Source of the DNA: Blattamonas nauphoetae
Lineage: Eukaryota; Preaxostyla; Oxymonadida
NCBI GenBank assembly: GCA_033064195.1
Contig: JARBJD010000207.1
Coordinates: forward strand, 1 to 64,000
Length of the DNA stretch: 64,000 nucleotides
Direction: 5' to 3'
Positions 1-9,125 of this stretch are shown piece by piece. How positions within the stretch are numbered: position 1 is the first letter of the stretch; each line of letters begins with the position of its first letter. Below the pieces are notes generated by a model. It was not told the origin of the DNA and did not search any database. It saw only the letters and a program-made list of their open reading frames with translations. The translations under genes and the position numbers were made by a program.

Positions 1-1
1 C

Positions 2-2602
2 AAACAATATTGGCTATTACATTTCATCATAAACCATATGTTTGTCGAAGCACTGAGAATTCAAGAATATCAACAGTATTCAGATCCAGAAATTCCATCA
101 AATAACTACGTTACAGTGTTTGGTTGGAATAGTGCAAACTTCGATCTTCCAGTGATCATGAATGCACTACATTTCACGCAATGGAGCATCTATGAACCAC
201 CACTTGGATCTGCAAAGTGTCCTAAACAACTCGTGGTTCGTCATAAGAAACTCCAGGTGTCATTGAGATTCCTTGATGCAATGAATTTTGTATCTCCACA
301 ATCATTGAAATCATTTGTACAGGATTTTGGTGATGGAACTGATTCAGAGGGTATCTTTCCATATGAAGCAATCAATATCATTAATGTTGAAGAAGAACTG
401 AATAAATCAGAACCGTTTCCAGAAGATGCGTTCTATTCACATGTAAAAAATGAATCGTTATTGAAAGATCTTTCGTACTCAGACTATGTTGAAGATGCCA
501 AGAGATTCAGTTCAAGAAGAGAATACCTGAAGAACTATAACATCAATGACACATTACTAATGATTGATCCAATTCAGAGATTGATTCAATGGTTTGCATC
601 AGGGAGAGTCGATATGTTGCAGTTTGTTTCATGTCCAGCAGCAGCAGTGAATTTAAGAAATATGTCGACATACTTTCCGTCACTCTATTCTGATTCACCT
701 CCATATGCAGACTTCAATATCAATGCCACTTATGTCGTCAAAACTTATGAGAAAGCTTATGATTTGACACTAGCGAAATGGAAATATATGGTGAAGAATT
801 ATGAATACCAAGATGAGAGAGCCGATCGAGATACTTCTCAAAATGTGGATGACAATGACTATGAATGGATGACAGAATTGATCAAGAAAGGATGTGCCAT
901 TTGTGGAGCTTCATTTACGCATCAGAATCAACCGACTCTCGATAGAATTGACTGCTCACTATCTCACACAAAGGAGAATTGTCAACCATGTTGTGTGTAC
1001 TGTAATGTGGTTAAATCAAATCGAGATGAACACCTGACGAAACTCAAGATAAAACTGCGCCAATATGCTCAAATCCACAAGCTTCAGATGACATTGACTG
1101 ATGAACGAGTGTACAAGCTATTGAGGAGTGGAATCACTGGTGGTTTGTCTAATGTGATGCACAGACTGAATCGATCAGGAATTGACACCATTCATCGTTT
1201 CGAATACGATGGTGCAACGAAAAAAGTCATTGATAAAGATACTGGAAACATAATGACTCACATCCTCTGTCTTGACAATAATTCTCGATATCCAAGTGTT
1301 TCAGCATCAGTGCCACACAAGGCTGTTAAATATACAAACAACAGAATGTACATGCCAGGAAGCGTCAAATTCTACACGACAAAGAAGGAAGTAATGTTGA
1401 AAATCATCAAAGAAAGGAATGAACTGTTCGCAGTCAAAGTGAAAGGACACATTCGAGAGGACAGAATCAATGATTTCATCAATATGCCTCCCATTGTTCA
1501 GACAATCAATATCAAACCAGATCAAATGTGCTCTGAAGACACTCTTGAAGCAATGAGGAATTGTGGAGTTCATGAAGGTAAATCAGAGAAGAAAGTCACA
1601 CAACTGTTATCCAATTTTGGTGAGTTCAGAGTGTTCAATTCATACTATTTGTGGTTCCTTATTGATGATTGCGCTTTTGAAATCGATGATGTGTCTGAGA
1701 TGGCTGTCTTCGAGAAGAATACTGTATTCAATGGATTCATAACATCAATGATTCAACGTCGAATCGCTGCAATCGAGGCTAGAAACACTGGGATGGAAAA
1801 GTTCTGTAAACTAATCCTCAATTCATGCTACGGTTATGATTCACTCAATACTGAAAAATACAAAAGATCATATTTGTTGAATCGAGAACAGACATTTCTG
1901 AAGCACTTGTATCCTGATTTTCTGTCGACAGATCAGATTGGTAAAGATTTGTATTTGGTCGACGTTAAACCCAAGAAATTCAAATGCAAAACTGCTCATC
2001 AATCAGCGTTCTTTACACTGGAGAATGCAAAGTATTGGTACTTCAATTTCTACTACAATTTCCTCACCAAATGCTGTGATGAACAGAAGTTTCATTTCAT
2101 CTATTGTGATACAGATTCGTTGTCTATCGCAATTGCAGGTGATCCAAATCAAGACTGTCATCAAGGTTTATCATCAATTGTCTCAAATCACAAGTTCCAC
2201 GACGAGAAAGTGTTTCAATGGTTGCCGAATCCAAAGTGTGGAATTAAATCAAAGAAGAAACTACTGGGATTGTCAGTGGAGAAAGAAGGTGATTTCATGA
2301 TTGCTCTGTCACCAAAATGTTACTATATCAGTGAGAAAAATACACCAGTGCATAAAGCAATTAAAGGTATCTCACTAGCACGGAATTCACAGCTGGATCA
2401 ATCACAATTTACAAAAGCAAATGAGACAAAACAACCGATTGAAGGAGAGAATGTGAACTTTCAAATGAAGGAAGATTCAATGGTGACAGTACTGGTGAAA
2501 AAGAATGCATTGACATCAATTCACACCAAGATGATGGTACTTCCGAATGGCTCATGTGCTCCATTCATTGATGGATTGAACAGAGGTGACTATCTGAACT
2601 GA
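2..2602 (+). CDS. Protein-primed DNA polymerase B (pPolB), partial at window edge
   Basis: This polymerase would replicate the element from a protein primer at its ends. The frame is open from the window edge; the first ATG is at 38, but coding evidently continues to the left because the Exo I region is absent. Visible in order (residues counted from the ATG at 38) are the Exo II region (NSANFD, near residue 33), the Exo III region (YNINDTLLM, near 168), a zinc-binding HNH-like insert with paired cysteines and LDRID (about 284-335), the motif A region with RYPS (near 414), motif B (ILNSCYGYD, near 592) and motif C (YCDTDS, near 689). The same architecture recurs in the two minus-strand polymerases of the window. 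The integrase remnant follows directly. The family call is secure; the role of the insert is inference. Confidence 0.88.
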   Translation, partial: KQYWLLHFIINHMFVEALRIQEYQQYSDPEIPSNNYVTVFGWNSANFDLPVIMNALHFTQWSIYEPPLGSAKCPKQLVVRHKKLQVSLRFLDAMNFVSPQSLKSFVQDFGDGTDSEGIFPYEAINIINVEEELNKSEPFPEDAFYSHVKNESLLKDLSYSDYVEDAKRFSSRREYLKNYNINDTLLMIDPIQRLIQWFASGRVDMLQFVSCPAAAVNLRNMSTYFPSLYSDSPPYADFNINATYVVKTYEKAYDLTLAKWKYMVKNYEYQDERADRDTSQNVDDNDYEWMTELIKKGCAICGASFTHQNQPTLDRIDCSLSHTKENCQPCCVYCNVVKSNRDEHLTKLKIKLRQYAQIHKLQMTLTDERVYKLLRSGITGGLSNVMHRLNRSGIDTIHRFEYDGATKKVIDKDTGNIMTHILCLDNNSRYPSVSASVPHKAVKYTNNRMYMPGSVKFYTTKKEVMLKIIKERNELFAVKVKGHIREDRINDFINMPPIVQTINIKPDQMCSEDTLEAMRNCGVHEGKSEKKVTQLLSNFGEFRVFNSYYLWFLIDDCAFEIDDVSEMAVFEKNTVFNGFITSMIQRRIAAIEARNTGMEKFCKLILNSCYGYDSLNTEKYKRSYLLNREQTFLKHLYPDFLSTDQIGKDLYLVDVKPKKFKCKTAHQSAFFTLENAKYWYFNFYYNFLTKCCDEQKFHFIYCDTDSLSIAIAGDPNQDCHQGLSSIVSNHKFHDEKVFQWLPNPKCGIKSKKKLLGLSVEKEGDFMIALSPKCYYISEKNTPVHKAIKGISLARNSQLDQSQFTKANETKQPIEGENVNFQMKEDSMVTVLVKKNALTSIHTKMMVLPNGSCAPFIDGLNRGDYLN

Positions 2603-2649
2603 GTATAACTTATTTTTATGTCCAAGAAATGCCAACTGTCGATTCAATA

Positions 2650-3918
2650 TTCAAAAATGTTCCATCTTGGGAAGTAGCAAAGCAGAAGCGACATGCAACA
2701 AGAATCATTCAACAATGTTCAGAAGAGAATGGGCTCAAGACAAATCTGCAACTCTACTCTCGTATTCTTCATCAGTATCAGTTCACACAACAGCATTTGT
2801 AAGATATAGCAAAGCAAGATCGTATACTCAAGTTTGGTGGAAAAACACTGTCGTTGTTATACAATTCCTACTTTGATTTGTTTCGTGTCAATCATCCAGA
2901 TCAAGTGTTTGAGGCAGATTTGCGAAGAATGAGAGTGTTCAATCCAGCGCCAAGAATCAATGCACCAGCTCCACGGATTCCACAGCAAATTGACTCTCCA
3001 TTCAAGTCGAAAACCAAGGTGTTTCATCAAGTGAATCCAACAGTTCCAGTTCCAGATCAGAATACGTTTGTGACAGATCATTATCCAAAGAATCGATTGT
3101 TTCTTCAACGTCCGTCATTCTCCCCGTATCGACATTCATGGGAAATTGACATCATGGTTCTCAAGACAAATCCTTAATCAATTCCGCAGTACTATCTGGT
3201 GTGTGTGAACATTAATACCAAGTATCTTGTATTGATTAAAATAGCGTCGAGGAATGATGTAGTAATCCAAAATGCTCTTCAGCAGTTGATTCAGACAGTG
3301 AAAGTTGAGCACATTCGTGGAGATGCAGAATCTGGATGGAATAACAATCGCATCAGAGATTTCCTCGAAAGGAATAATGTCCAGCACTTCTTTTCATCAT
3401 CTCCCTTCACGAACAAAAATAGAATTGTTGATCGAATGATTTGCACCATCAGAGATGCTTTTCGTGGCAATCTGACGCAGATGTGTGACAATAATGTTAT
3501 GCAACAGTTCGTGGATTATTACAATCTAACTCCACACAAGGCATTTCGCAATATTGTGACTCCAGTTGAGGTTGAAAGAGATGCTGAACTCGAATGGGCA
3601 TAAATCCAACGAAAGCAAGACAAATTGAAGGAGATCAAGAGAACTCAGAACAGAAATGGACTATGGCATTATCAACCAGGAAATGTGCTTCAGATTCGGT
3701 TGGATTTGTCAAAAACTCAACACATTTTCGAGAAACGCAGAAGACAGTTCAATAAATTGGCAACATTTATGTCATACGTCAATGGTAATGTTCGCTGTCA
3801 ACTCCTTCAGCCATATCAAGACATTCGTATTGTAGACATTCCTATTCACTTCACAGAAAAGATTGCAGATTCAGTCAATGTTCTGACGCCTCAGATCAGA
3901 AATAAGTTCAATCTCTGA
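2650..3918 (+). pseudogene. Polinton integrase (rve type), broken
   Basis: The region directly after the polymerase encodes, in pieces, a retroviral-type integrase. Recognisable are the start of the catalytic core (HSWEIDIM), a strand typical of the core (NINTKYLVLIKI), a segment resembling the end of the core (SSSPFTNKN) and a basic C-terminal segment with an SH3/chromo-like look (GLWHYQPGNVLQIRL). Polinton integrases insert the element and make short target duplications. The copy is broken, with about two breaks. Its place next to pPolB supports the family call. Confidence 0.72.
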
Positions 3919-4046
3919 TGATAATAGTGGCCATTATTTTTGTTTGAAAATTTGTAGTTATCAACTTTATCGTAAATACAGACTAATGAACGGGCAAAAA
4001 TAGTCAGAGAAGAGCCTTTCCACGTTCGTACGAGCTTCCTATAGAC

Positions 4047-4302
4047 ACCCCGATACTCCTTTGGGGATCGTTCTATCGCGATCCTTCTAAATGACTGCTA
4101 CTGGCGAATTCCTTGAAGGGTTAAGTCTTGGGTGGGCATGATTTACGGGCACATCTAAGTGCTGCCAACATGAACCCCGGGGACAATCTTTCGATCATCC
4201 GTCTCCAATCCAACCTCCAATTCGTTCTGCGCATCAGTCACCAGGGTACCATTTTGCCTGAGTATCTTGGAACATTACGTCGAGGGCTCTGTACTTGAAC
4301 TC
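4047..4302 (+). repeat. Polinton-associated end repeat, copy 1
   Basis: About 256 bp that recur in the same orientation at 28,861-29,117, at roughly three-quarters identity by eye. Shared blocks include CGATACTCCTTTGGGGATC, GGGCATGATTTACGG and CACCATTTTGCCTGAGTAT. Both copies lie just outside the rightmost gene of a Polinton remnant, so the sequence could be an end-proximal or terminal repeat of the element, or an unrelated interspersed repeat. No matching inverted copy is seen at a left end within the window. Confidence 0.6.
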
Positions 4303-4311
4303 GGCCAACAA

Positions 4312-4685
4312 CTCCTCTTCATATACAAATTAAAAAATTAGAAATTGAAAAAAGTTTAACGTTTGTTTTTGGATCACCCATAACTCCCGAACTACTGCTC
4401 AGATCGCTCTGAAAACATCATAAATGAACTCAGCAGATCGATATTGACCTTGGAACAGTCTTGGATGGTCAAAGTTTCAGATTTCATTTTTTTCAAACTT
4501 TGTCTGGATCTGCTCTTCATTTACAAATTAAAAAATTAGAAAAGTAAAAAAGTTTAACGTTTATTTTTGGACCACCCATAACTCCAGCACAACTGCTCAG
4601 ATCACTCGAAACACCATAAATAAGCTCACCAGACCGATATTGACCTTGTTGGAACAGTTTTGGATGGTCTCAAAAAATAAGATTA
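4312..4685. repeat. Tandem duplication, two units of about 195 bp
   Basis: Two diverged direct copies, starting near 4312 and 4510, share TACAAATTAAAAAATTAG, AAGTTTAACGTTT, ACCCATAACTCC and GATATTGACCTTG. Read on the minus strand, each copy carries the AATTTGTA box followed closely by an ATG, the start-site pattern seen in the Polinton genes of this window. They may therefore be relics of gene 5' ends. The following stretch, 4686-5131, is AT-rich and holds nothing else that can be named apart from possible upstream coding sequence of the primase. Confidence 0.55.
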
Positions 4686-5131
4686 ATTTGTAAAAAATCA
4701 TTTTTGTATTTTCATACATGGAGGTGAAAAAGTGAAAAAATCAAAATGACCAGAACAATCCACCGATGCCACAGATGCATGGGGAGAGTGTGCACGTCAT
4801 TCTGGTGCGTTCTGATCGAAATATCAGTGAATTGTGGGTGGTAGAAAAACAAACGCTTAACTTTTTTAAAATCTAATATTTTATCTCCTTAGAAAGAATG
4901 AACACAAAAGTTGAAGACAAAAAGTCAATGACATTTGTGCCATTAATCCTGGATTGATCGACGATCATTTCGAAGCATTGTTTAGCGGCACTCCAGTCGA
5001 AATACAATCTTTGTATGATCGTTTGAGAACCTCATGAAGTACCAATATATGACTACAAGAAATATAGTGAAGGTGCTTCAATCGATAATGCTGGAAACAG
5101 AAAGACAGGAACAGCGATAAATATTGCACAT

Positions 5132-7369
5132 GTGACCAATCTAGCGGTCGTGGACATTGACGTCTTGAATAAGGATGCTAATGAACAAACCAAAACCATA
5201 ATCAGACAATCAGTGATTGATGTACTACCTAAAAATGTCGGATTAGTCGTGACTGGTTCTGGTGGCCTTCACATCTACTGCGATATTGACGGATACAAAC
5301 TGGAAAAGAATTCAATGGTGAAGGTAAAGAAAACTGAGCAATACGATGTGGATTTGTTTGCTTGTGTAGACTCCAATCTGCGCTGGATTGTGCAACCAAA
5401 ATCAAGAGTGCAAAGGAAGGTCGAAGGCAAGAATAAAATCCATACATATTCAACATTGAATGATTTTAATCAGCTCTTCAAACTGGCATCATTGTCCGAT
5501 GTATTGTCCAATCTGTGCATTGCATTGAAGCCAAATCCATCAGAGAAGAAGCCATCAGTCAAGCCGGCAAAGACGGAGAGTCTAAAAGCTCCTGCATTCG
5601 ATAGTGATTCTATTCAACAGTATACCTTGAAGCAAGCAGAGGTAATCAGAAAAGGATTGACAGGACTGACAATCCACAATGATTCTGGCTCTCGTTCACT
5701 CGAGGATGAAGTCTCGTTGTTGCCATTGTTTGCTGGATTGAATTCATTGCGACAAATTGATGGATTCACTGACGAGATGCTGGACCAAACGTACCAAGAC
5801 GTCTATGCTCACAATACATTAACAGAGAATACAAAAATGAATTGGAATGCTCAAAGAATCAGATACGCATCGAACATTTCGCATCCAGGAGTACTCGTCA
5901 AAATCATTCGGATCCACAATGAAAAATACTACAATGATGAACTAGTTATTCCTCTCACGGACTACGATGTCTCAGATGTATTTGACAGCATTGATGAATC
6001 CAACGAGGACCAATGCCTTGAGCAAAGCAATGATGAGCCATACAAAGAAAAAATTGATCTTCTGTCTCCTTTTGACTTCTCTACGATCAGGAAAAAGGCC
6101 ACGAATAAAGAATACAAATCAGAAAAGGAAGTTCTGAGAGATCTGCTGAAAGTTCTTCGCTGTATTGAAGTATCGTTGCTCTGCATTGTGAAGGAATACA
6201 GTTCGCTTGATCTCTGCTACTGCGTCAATGTTCAGAAAGAAAGCAATGTCCTAAGATTGTTGAAATCAATCAAAGTGACCATACCAAACGAGGATCCAAA
6301 GAAGGTGAAAGTATTCAATTGCCAAAGCCTATTCGAGGACAATCGCAATCGTTTCATGGTCAATGGCATTCGATTCATCAGTGACAATCCAGAAATGTTC
6401 TCACTATTTCAAGGATACAAATACCCGTTCGTTGATGAAGTAAACAATGAGCTTATTCAACCATTCTTAGATTTCACCAAAGAGATCATCTCCGACAACA
6501 GTGACGAATTGTACAACTTCATCTTGAATTGGATTTCTTTTGTCATTCAGAATCCAGGTCAGAAGACAGCATCTGTCATAATCTTGAAGGGGATGCAAGG
6601 AATTGGCAAGAATGTGTGGACCAATGTGCTCTGTGAACTAATGCGTGGATACTCTGCTCCAAACGTCACAGATATTCAGGAACTGTGTGGTACATTCAAT
6701 ACAGTGATTGAAGGAAAGATGCTGATTGTCTGCAATGAACTGAAGAATGCTGGTGAGGAAAGAATGTCCAATTATGATGCTCTCAAATCCATAATATCAG
6801 ATACAAGTTTCAGAGCAAACGAGAAAGGAATCGCTCGTCGTGATGCCGAGAATGTAGCCAGTCTAATCTTCTGTACAAACAATGCATATCCAGTAAAGAT
6901 TGAAGTCGACGACAGACGTTACTGCGTGTGCAATGTGTCCAATAAAAAGAAAGATGATGCTGCATTCTTTCTCAATCTCATTCGTTCATTCTCTCATGAA
7001 TTCTACTCACATTTGTTGACCTACTTCAGACAAAGGGACATTTCTAAATTCAATCCAAGACAATTGCCGAACACAGATGCAAGATGTCTACTCCAGGAGG
7101 TGTCTAGATCAGCAATTGGAGACTTTTGTCTGCAACACATTGACGAATTGGAGAAAGGAATGCCATGCTCATATGCAGCTGAACTCATGCCTGAATATTA
7201 CAAAAAACTAAAGACGTTCCAGATGGATTTACATGAGCATTGCATCAGAAAGAGAGTCACAGTGAATAAAGCAAGAGTATGGTGCTACGTGATCGATCCA
7301 AAGTATGCAGAACTGCTTAGAAGGTCTGCTCTTGAGTCAGAAAGCGATGAAGAAGACAGTCTAGAATAA
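5132..7369 (+). CDS. AEP primase - SF3 (D5-like) helicase of a virus-like element
   Basis: A 745-residue open frame with a two-domain replicative primase/helicase. The N-terminal part shows archaeo-eukaryotic primase signatures: VVDIDV (hDhD), GSGGLHIYC (sxH) and YDVDLF (hD). The C-terminal part is a superfamily 3 helicase: Walker A GMQGIGKN (near residue 488), Walker B KMLIVCNEL (near 530), a motif C-like LIFCTNN (near 585) and a downstream DDRRY arginine site. Such proteins are typical of virophages, Polinton-like viruses and large DNA viruses. The quoted start is a GTG; the homologous-looking frame runs a little further upstream without a clear ATG, so the true start is uncertain. It lies on the same strand as the remnant 1 polymerase, 0.8 kb beyond the end repeat, and may belong to that element or to a second one. 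The main frame looks whole. Confidence 0.8.
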   Translation: MTNLAVVDIDVLNKDANEQTKTIIRQSVIDVLPKNVGLVVTGSGGLHIYCDIDGYKLEKNSMVKVKKTEQYDVDLFACVDSNLRWIVQPKSRVQRKVEGKNKIHTYSTLNDFNQLFKLASLSDVLSNLCIALKPNPSEKKPSVKPAKTESLKAPAFDSDSIQQYTLKQAEVIRKGLTGLTIHNDSGSRSLEDEVSLLPLFAGLNSLRQIDGFTDEMLDQTYQDVYAHNTLTENTKMNWNAQRIRYASNISHPGVLVKIIRIHNEKYYNDELVIPLTDYDVSDVFDSIDESNEDQCLEQSNDEPYKEKIDLLSPFDFSTIRKKATNKEYKSEKEVLRDLLKVLRCIEVSLLCIVKEYSSLDLCYCVNVQKESNVLRLLKSIKVTIPNEDPKKVKVFNCQSLFEDNRNRFMVNGIRFISDNPEMFSLFQGYKYPFVDEVNNELIQPFLDFTKEIISDNSDELYNFILNWISFVIQNPGQKTASVIILKGMQGIGKNVWTNVLCELMRGYSAPNVTDIQELCGTFNTVIEGKMLIVCNELKNAGEERMSNYDALKSIISDTSFRANEKGIARRDAENVASLIFCTNNAYPVKIEVDDRRYCVCNVSNKKKDDAAFFLNLIRSFSHEFYSHLLTYFRQRDISKFNPRQLPNTDARCLLQEVSRSAIGDFCLQHIDELEKGMPCSYAAELMPEYYKKLKTFQMDLHEHCIRKRVTVNKARVWCYVIDPKYAELLRRSALESESDEEDSLE

Positions 7370-7402
7370 GCACAACAATGTAGATATATTTTTGAAGAAC
7401 TA

Positions 7403-8600
7403 TTGATTGTCCAAAAGTGGCCCAGGTGGCCTAGGTGGATCGCGAAATTAAATTCGTTTTTATTTTTGGGAGGTCCACAGGTCCACAGGTCCACAAGTCC
7501 ACAGAAGCTCAGAAATGGCCTTATTCTGATGTTTATATACAGTCTTTATCTTTATTTTATTTACCGACCTAAGTCATATAGAGATAATTGTAGCATGAAA
7601 ATATTAAAGTCCACTATACAAATATTGAATGGAATAAAACAGCTATGAGCAAAAAATGAAATACCCATAAAAGATTTTTCAATAATTTCTAACTAGATCG
7701 TGGACTTGTGGACTTGTGGACCTGTGGACCTGTGGACCTCCCAAAAATAAAAACCAATTTGATTTCGCGATCCACCTAGGCCACCTGGTCCAGTCAATCG
7801 TCATAGGAAAACACTCATGAATTTCAACACCAATGAAAATTCCACAATACACACATTTTATGTAAGATGACAGCTATGAACAAAAAATGAAATACCCACA
7901 AAAGATATTTCCATCTTTTTTTACTCGATGTGGACATGTGGACCCGTGGACCTGTGGACCTCCCAAAAATAAAAACCAATTTGATTTCGCGATCCACCTA
8001 GGCCACCTGGTCCAGTCAATCGTCATAGGAAAACACTCATGAATTTCAACACCAATGAAAATTCCACAATACACACATTTTATGTAAGATGACAGCTATG
8101 AACAAAAAATGAAATACCCACAAAAGATATTTCCATCTTTTTTTACTCGATGTGGACATGTGGACCCGTGGACCTGTGGACCTCCCAAAAATAAAAACCA
8201 ATTTGATTTCGCGATCCACCTAGGCCACCTGGTCCAGTCAATCGTCATAGGAAAACACTCATGAATTTCAACACCAATGAAAATTCCACAATACACACAT
8301 TTTATGTAAGATGACAGTAATGAACAAAAAAAGAACAAACCACAGATGACTTTTTCAAAAATGCTCCTTTCATTTATCAATGACCTAAGTCAAATAGAGA
8401 TAATTGTTGCATCAAAATAAAAAGTCCACAATACAAATATTGAATGTAATAAAGCATCAATGAGCTAGAACAACTGATGTTTCCATTATTTTTTACTCGA
8501 TGTGGACTTGTGGACCTGTGGACCTGTGGACCTCCCAAAAATAAAAACCAATTTGATTTCGCGATCCACCTAGGCCAGTCAATCGCCATTGTGTTCATCC
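7403..8600. repeat. 222-bp tandem repeat array with GTGGACCT runs and one inverted copy
   Basis: Units begin near 7701, 7923 and 8145, with a partial unit near 8495. Each carries a run of the 8-mer GTGGACCT, then CTCCCAAAAATAAAAACC, TTTCGCGATCCACCTAGG and ACCAATGAAAATTCCAC. The spacing between the second and third units is 222 bp and they look nearly identical. An inverted copy of the GTGGACCT part sits at 7405-7503. A further 85-bp direct repeat joins 7570-7650 with 8381-8465. Short open frames across the array only translate the repeat. No gene is seen. Confidence 0.85.
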
Positions 8601-9125
8601 ATCAATTCCCAACACCAATGCATCTCCCATCAATGTCCACCAATCAATGTCCACACAATCAATACCCACAAATCATGTCTCCTCACCAACCCACATACAC
8701 ACTCATGTCACGTATCTCAACATCAATGCCACTCATCAATGCCACCTCATCAATGTCCACACAACAATGTCCACACACCAATGTCCACACAACAATGTCC
8801 ACACACCAATGTCTCTTCACCAACCTCCATATACACTCATGTCACGTATTTCAACATCAATGTCCCCTCATCAATATCCCAACATCAATGCCACTCATCA
8901 ATGTCCCCTCAACCATGCCTCCTCATCAATACCACACATCAATGCCCCCAACATCAATGCCTCCTTCACCCCCTCCCAATCTCTTCACAATGCCCAATCA
9001 TCCTTGTCTCTTCACCTATTTTCCCACAACTATCTTTTCACCTATGCCTAATCACCCTTGCCTATGCCACCTATTTCCCTACACTTATTCTTATCAACTA
9101 CTCAACCACCACCCTATATCTCTGA
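8601..9125. repeat. Degenerate CAATGTCCACA-type array
   Basis: Low-complexity DNA made of variants of CAATGTCCACACA, CATCAATGCC and TCACCAACC, most regular at 8740-8820. Two longer stretches (TACACACTCATGTCACGTAT) recur near 8695 and 8831. All three plus frames stay open for long runs because the repeat lacks stops, which is a composition effect. The array directly abuts the truncated end of the remnant 2 polymerase, so the break that removed the rest of that gene lies at its right edge. Confidence 0.75.

Larger units (their letters stand above)
1..4302 (+). mobile_element. Polinton/Maverick remnant 1, right-hand part
   Basis: A protein-primed family B DNA polymerase is followed on the same strand by a retroviral-type integrase region, the two hallmark genes of Maverick/Polinton elements. 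The element starts left of the window. On the right it seems to end in a 256-bp sequence that recurs beside remnant 3. No capsid, packaging ATPase or maturation protease is recognisable here. The copy is broken, with about two breaks, all in the integrase part. Its age cannot be dated from one copy, but the long open polymerase frame suggests it is not ancient. Confidence 0.8.

Noticed and set aside
7874-8598. Minus-strand frames with WPRWIAKSNWFLFLGGPQ
   Set aside because: They arise from the 222-bp repeat and recur once per unit; not genes.
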